DNA of 34,861 nucleotides from Tulasnella sp. 424 (Eukaryota > Basidiomycota > Agaricomycetes > Cantharellales > Tulasnellaceae). Shown in pieces: positions 32,298 through 34,861 of this stretch. The DNA lies in the NCBI GenBank assembly GCA_019633425.1, contig WSUB01000284.1:1-34861 (forward strand). Direction: 5' to 3'. A model generated the notes under the pieces. The model searched no databases, was not told the origin of the DNA, and saw nothing but the letters and a program-made list of their open reading frames with translations. Position numbers and translations under genes: made by a program. The number at the start of each line of letters is the position of its first letter. Positions within the stretch are counted from its first letter, which is position 1.

Positions 32298-33464
32298 TGA
32301 GTGGTGAGCGCGTGGCTTAAATACAATCGGCTGGAGTGATCGGGTGTTTCTTGACAGGAGAAAGATTTAGCAACTATTCTCGAGAGAATATTGAAGCGAG
32401 CCTCGCAACTGGGAGTGAGGAGTGGTGAGTGCTCGTAAGCCACGAGGCATGACGGCGACTTCGAATTGCCTCGAGGTCATGCGATAACAACGTCCGCTCT
32501 ATACAGGGGTAAGAGGCTGTGCGATACTCAATTAATCTGAGCGAGATACAGCTAGGTCCATGCTCCAAACGGGCGAGGAATAGAAGCACAAGTGAGATCC
32601 TGAAGCTATGTCTAGAGATCTTCCAGCAGAAATCTTGTGGTATGGACGTGGACATGGTAATGTGGGTTCCCGCTTTCCAAGCTCGATAGAGATACAGAGA
32701 TGCCAGGACGCCCAAGACTGACGATATTCGATAACGTGCCTCGGGGAGGAGAAAATTTGTACATCCAAGAACAGTTTATAAAAACTGTCACATTCAACTA
32801 GGAAGGGCTACACAGATTTCGCAAGCAAACAACGACCGACAACGAGACTCACTAGATATCAGATAATTACCTTGAATTACACCCCCCCAGGTCCCATTGT
32901 TGTTGTTCGACCTTTTCAAGGTACATTGTCTAGTACACGAGTGGGAATCAGTCGATACTCGTGTGAGGATTTCTCAACTACGTACGATCCGTTTCTCGTC
33001 TGGTTTTTTGCGGTACGCGGGGCCTTCCCTATTGCTCATGACTCTTGCGGTTTCGAGCTGGGGGGTGGAGATGGTCGTTCTTACGCTTTTCCAGGTAACC
33101 GAAGGACCGGAGGCGAAAGGCAACCCCCATGCGTGACGAAGCTGGGTAACGCGAGCCACACATCCCCAGATGTCAAAACCCATCAAGAAGGAAGATAGAT
33201 GCATCCCAAGCGAGGGGGTTACAGCATGTACGGCTCGCTGATGGAGAGAGCCTAGAGGTGACTTTCACGAGCAGCTATTCAGAACTCGTCAGAAGGGTCT
33301 CGAGAGAGTCATCTTGAGGCTCAGAGCCGCAGGAGCTGATGCCAAATGAGTGTATACCGCCGACGAGTCTCGTCCCCAAATGTGGCTCTAGTAGGCTTTC
33401 CAAAGGTTTACTCCGAGATATAACTACACTGGCTCATATAATAAGATCGGGTATTAGGCCCAAG
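32298..33464. other. Spacer with a relic of an H gene (H4)
   Basis: 32298-32480 matches the sequence upstream of G2 (about 9800-9970). 33060-33200 matches the H1 upstream flank (about 1320-1460), including ggtaaccgaaggaccggagg, and 33200-33464 matches the G 3' flank. HAD coding sequence is absent: the sequence diverges at about 33050, so the H gene body was lost. 32480-33020 holds nothing recognisable. Confidence 0.6.
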
Positions 33465-34708
33465 CTACTCAATTGGTTGGAATACTAAGCGCTTCATGAA
33501 AAATCGATCAGCACCCATGGGCTGTTCGTGTACGGTTTTGCAAACTTACGCCTCGGCTCTCCCTCGGATTCTCTTTCTGATACTCGTCCGGATCCACAGT
33601 AATATACACGAAACCTGCGGCGTTGAAGACTTCGAGCTGGATTTCTGATTAAGAGTCAACATTGTACCAGTTCGGGACTTGTGAACGGCAAGGCATTGAC
33701 GTACCCTTGACACCATTCTTCCATACCGGGGTGATTTGTCCTCCTGAGGAGGCCTTCCAAACTTTGATTCGAAAGGGTCCTATTGTAGGAATACTAACAC
33801 CACTTCTCAATGTGGCGGGGGTCAAAGTGTCCGGATCGACTACGGTCAGTCGTGCCCACCTGACAACCAAATTTCATATTCAGCATGCAGGGACCTCACA
33901 TCAATAGTTGGTTTGACTTACATCGTCGAGCCCTGCGCAAAACTGGGTTTCTCAACTGACCAATGGATCGCCAGCCACTTGCTTCTCGAGCCCTTTGAGA
34001 CATAAGAGAAAGAAGCTAGTTAGCATGCAATCGCGTAGCTAATGGGATGGGAATGGAGAGTCTCGACGTACAACCCATTCTAGGACGCGAGATTCCGAAC
34101 TGACAGACCGGTTCCATCGCAAGCGGAGAGCTTTCCCAATTTCTGTCATAACTTTACATTGCCCGGCGTAGGGCTCGGAAATGTATATGGATTCTTGATC
34201 TCCCGACATTGGGACAAACTGCATGACACAAACTTCTGACGTTGGGAGAGAAGCTGGGGCCGGAGTGGGAATGACCGGCGTCCTAAAAGCAAAAGGCAAA
34301 ATAAAATCTCAGAGTTAGATAACGATCTGACGTGGGGAAAGCAAAAGAAGCTTTTTTACTTGGGCTTTTTCGCTATCGCTCTCGTCAGCCGGGGGCGGCC
34401 AGCGTTCCAAAAGAGCCTTCTCCAGCTTATCCCAATCTTGCTTAACATCCGGGGAGAGATCGGAGTGCCATTTAAGAGCGTGTCCCGAGAAATGAAGAAA
34501 TGCAAAGTTGGCCATCCAGAGAGCATCTTGAAGCTTCCCTTCCTTCCAAGCGGTTTCGCGGATACTCTGAATGAAGTCCTCGCACTCAGCCCCACTCGTC
34601 CCCTTGAACCAATTTACTGATAATCGTAGATGCTCGGTGAGTTTTCCTGTGCTCCCAAGACTTTTGGTATCAATTCTTACCATTCTCCAGCTGCCCAGGA
34701 GATGACAT
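33465..34708 (-). pseudogene. G6: gag-like family copy with a probable frameshift
   Basis: The start at 34708 (MSSPGQLEN) and gag-like exon (ECEDFIQSIRETAWKEG, WMANFAFLHF, ALKWHSDLSPDV, LLERWPPPADES) are well kept. At the end of exon 2 the copy has one extra base before the GTAAAA donor compared with G1, so exon 3 (TPVIPTPAPASLP, VMQFVPMSG, SIYISEP) is reached out of frame. Exon 3 is also shorter by several codons than in G1 and G5. Downstream exons, with WARLTVVDPDTL, GPFRIKVWKA, VYITVDPDEYQKENP and a terminal RLVFQPIE, remain open. An alternative splice choice could rescue it, so the pseudogene call is tentative. Confidence 0.68.
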
Positions 34709-34861
34709 TGAGTGATGACCGCTTGGCCTACAGTACAGTAGTTTGCGGTGATCCATCAGCAAAAATGCAAACACGTATTGAGATCTGAGCACGTCATGAT
34801 CAGGGCGTTAAGGGTCGTTAAGGGTCCTAAGGTTGTTAAGACCCTCCAATATACATGGATC
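34709..34861. other. Upstream flank of G6 to window end
   Basis: It is similar to the 5' flanks of the other G genes for about 50 bases. A short near-tandem gggcgttaagggtcgttaag (34803-34822), continuing as ggtcctaaggttgttaag, lies at the window end. No gene is seen. Confidence 0.5.

Overview
The window looks like nuclear DNA of a basidiomycete fungus, most likely an Agaricomycete. The genes are dense with short GT-AG introns (about 45-90 nt). The main resident is a CxC2/KDZ (Kyakuja-Dileera-Zisupton) DNA transposon, a class known to be expanded in Agaricomycetes. The flanking genes belong to a gag-like multicopy family and a HAD-like phosphohydrolase family. I cannot name the species. No rRNA, tRNA, CRISPR array or prokaryotic operon was recognised.

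Layout. (1) 1-5.5 kb and 9.3-13.4 kb hold minus-strand tandem cassettes alternating a HAD-like gene (H) with a gag-domain-like gene (G): H1 114-1276, G1 1732-3004, H2 3419-4273, G2 4734-9798, G4 10151-11841 (divergent), H3 12220-13333. The cassette resumes after the transposon with G5 31016-32297, an H4 relic near 33.0-33.2 kb, and G6 33465-34708. By hand splicing G1 is intact over 7 exons (287 codons), and G5 also reads open. G2, G6 and all H copies carry lesions. (2) 5536-9315 is a 3.78 kb DNA transposon without an evident transposase. It has 61-bp inverted termini and a 7-bp target duplication, and it splits G2 in exon 3. (3) 13.6-14.0 kb holds three imperfect ~100-bp palindromic units. (4) 14454-30574 is a 16.1 kb complete KDZ transposon with ~372-bp terminal inverted repeats and a perfect 7-bp target duplication.

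The KDZ element carries four spliced genes with open reading frames by manual splicing. They are a 1713-codon protein of unknown function with an RG-rich tail (minus strand); a divergent 513-codon protein with an N-terminal viroplasmin/RNase H1-N hybrid-binding domain; a 292-codon Ulp1/C48-type SUMO protease; and the 1167-codon CxC2-KDZ transposase. The first two share a ~590-bp intergenic region. Short palindromic ACCCC(G/A)GGG-type motifs crowd both ends and are candidate transposase-binding sites. No TET/JBP oxygenase, a cargo described for fungal KDZ elements, was recognised. The cargo combination (RNase H1-N-like domain, SUMO protease, large RG-tailed protein) is the most interesting content of the window.

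All splice junctions were placed by eye from splice consensus, reading-frame closure and comparison between paralogues in the window. No database search was run.
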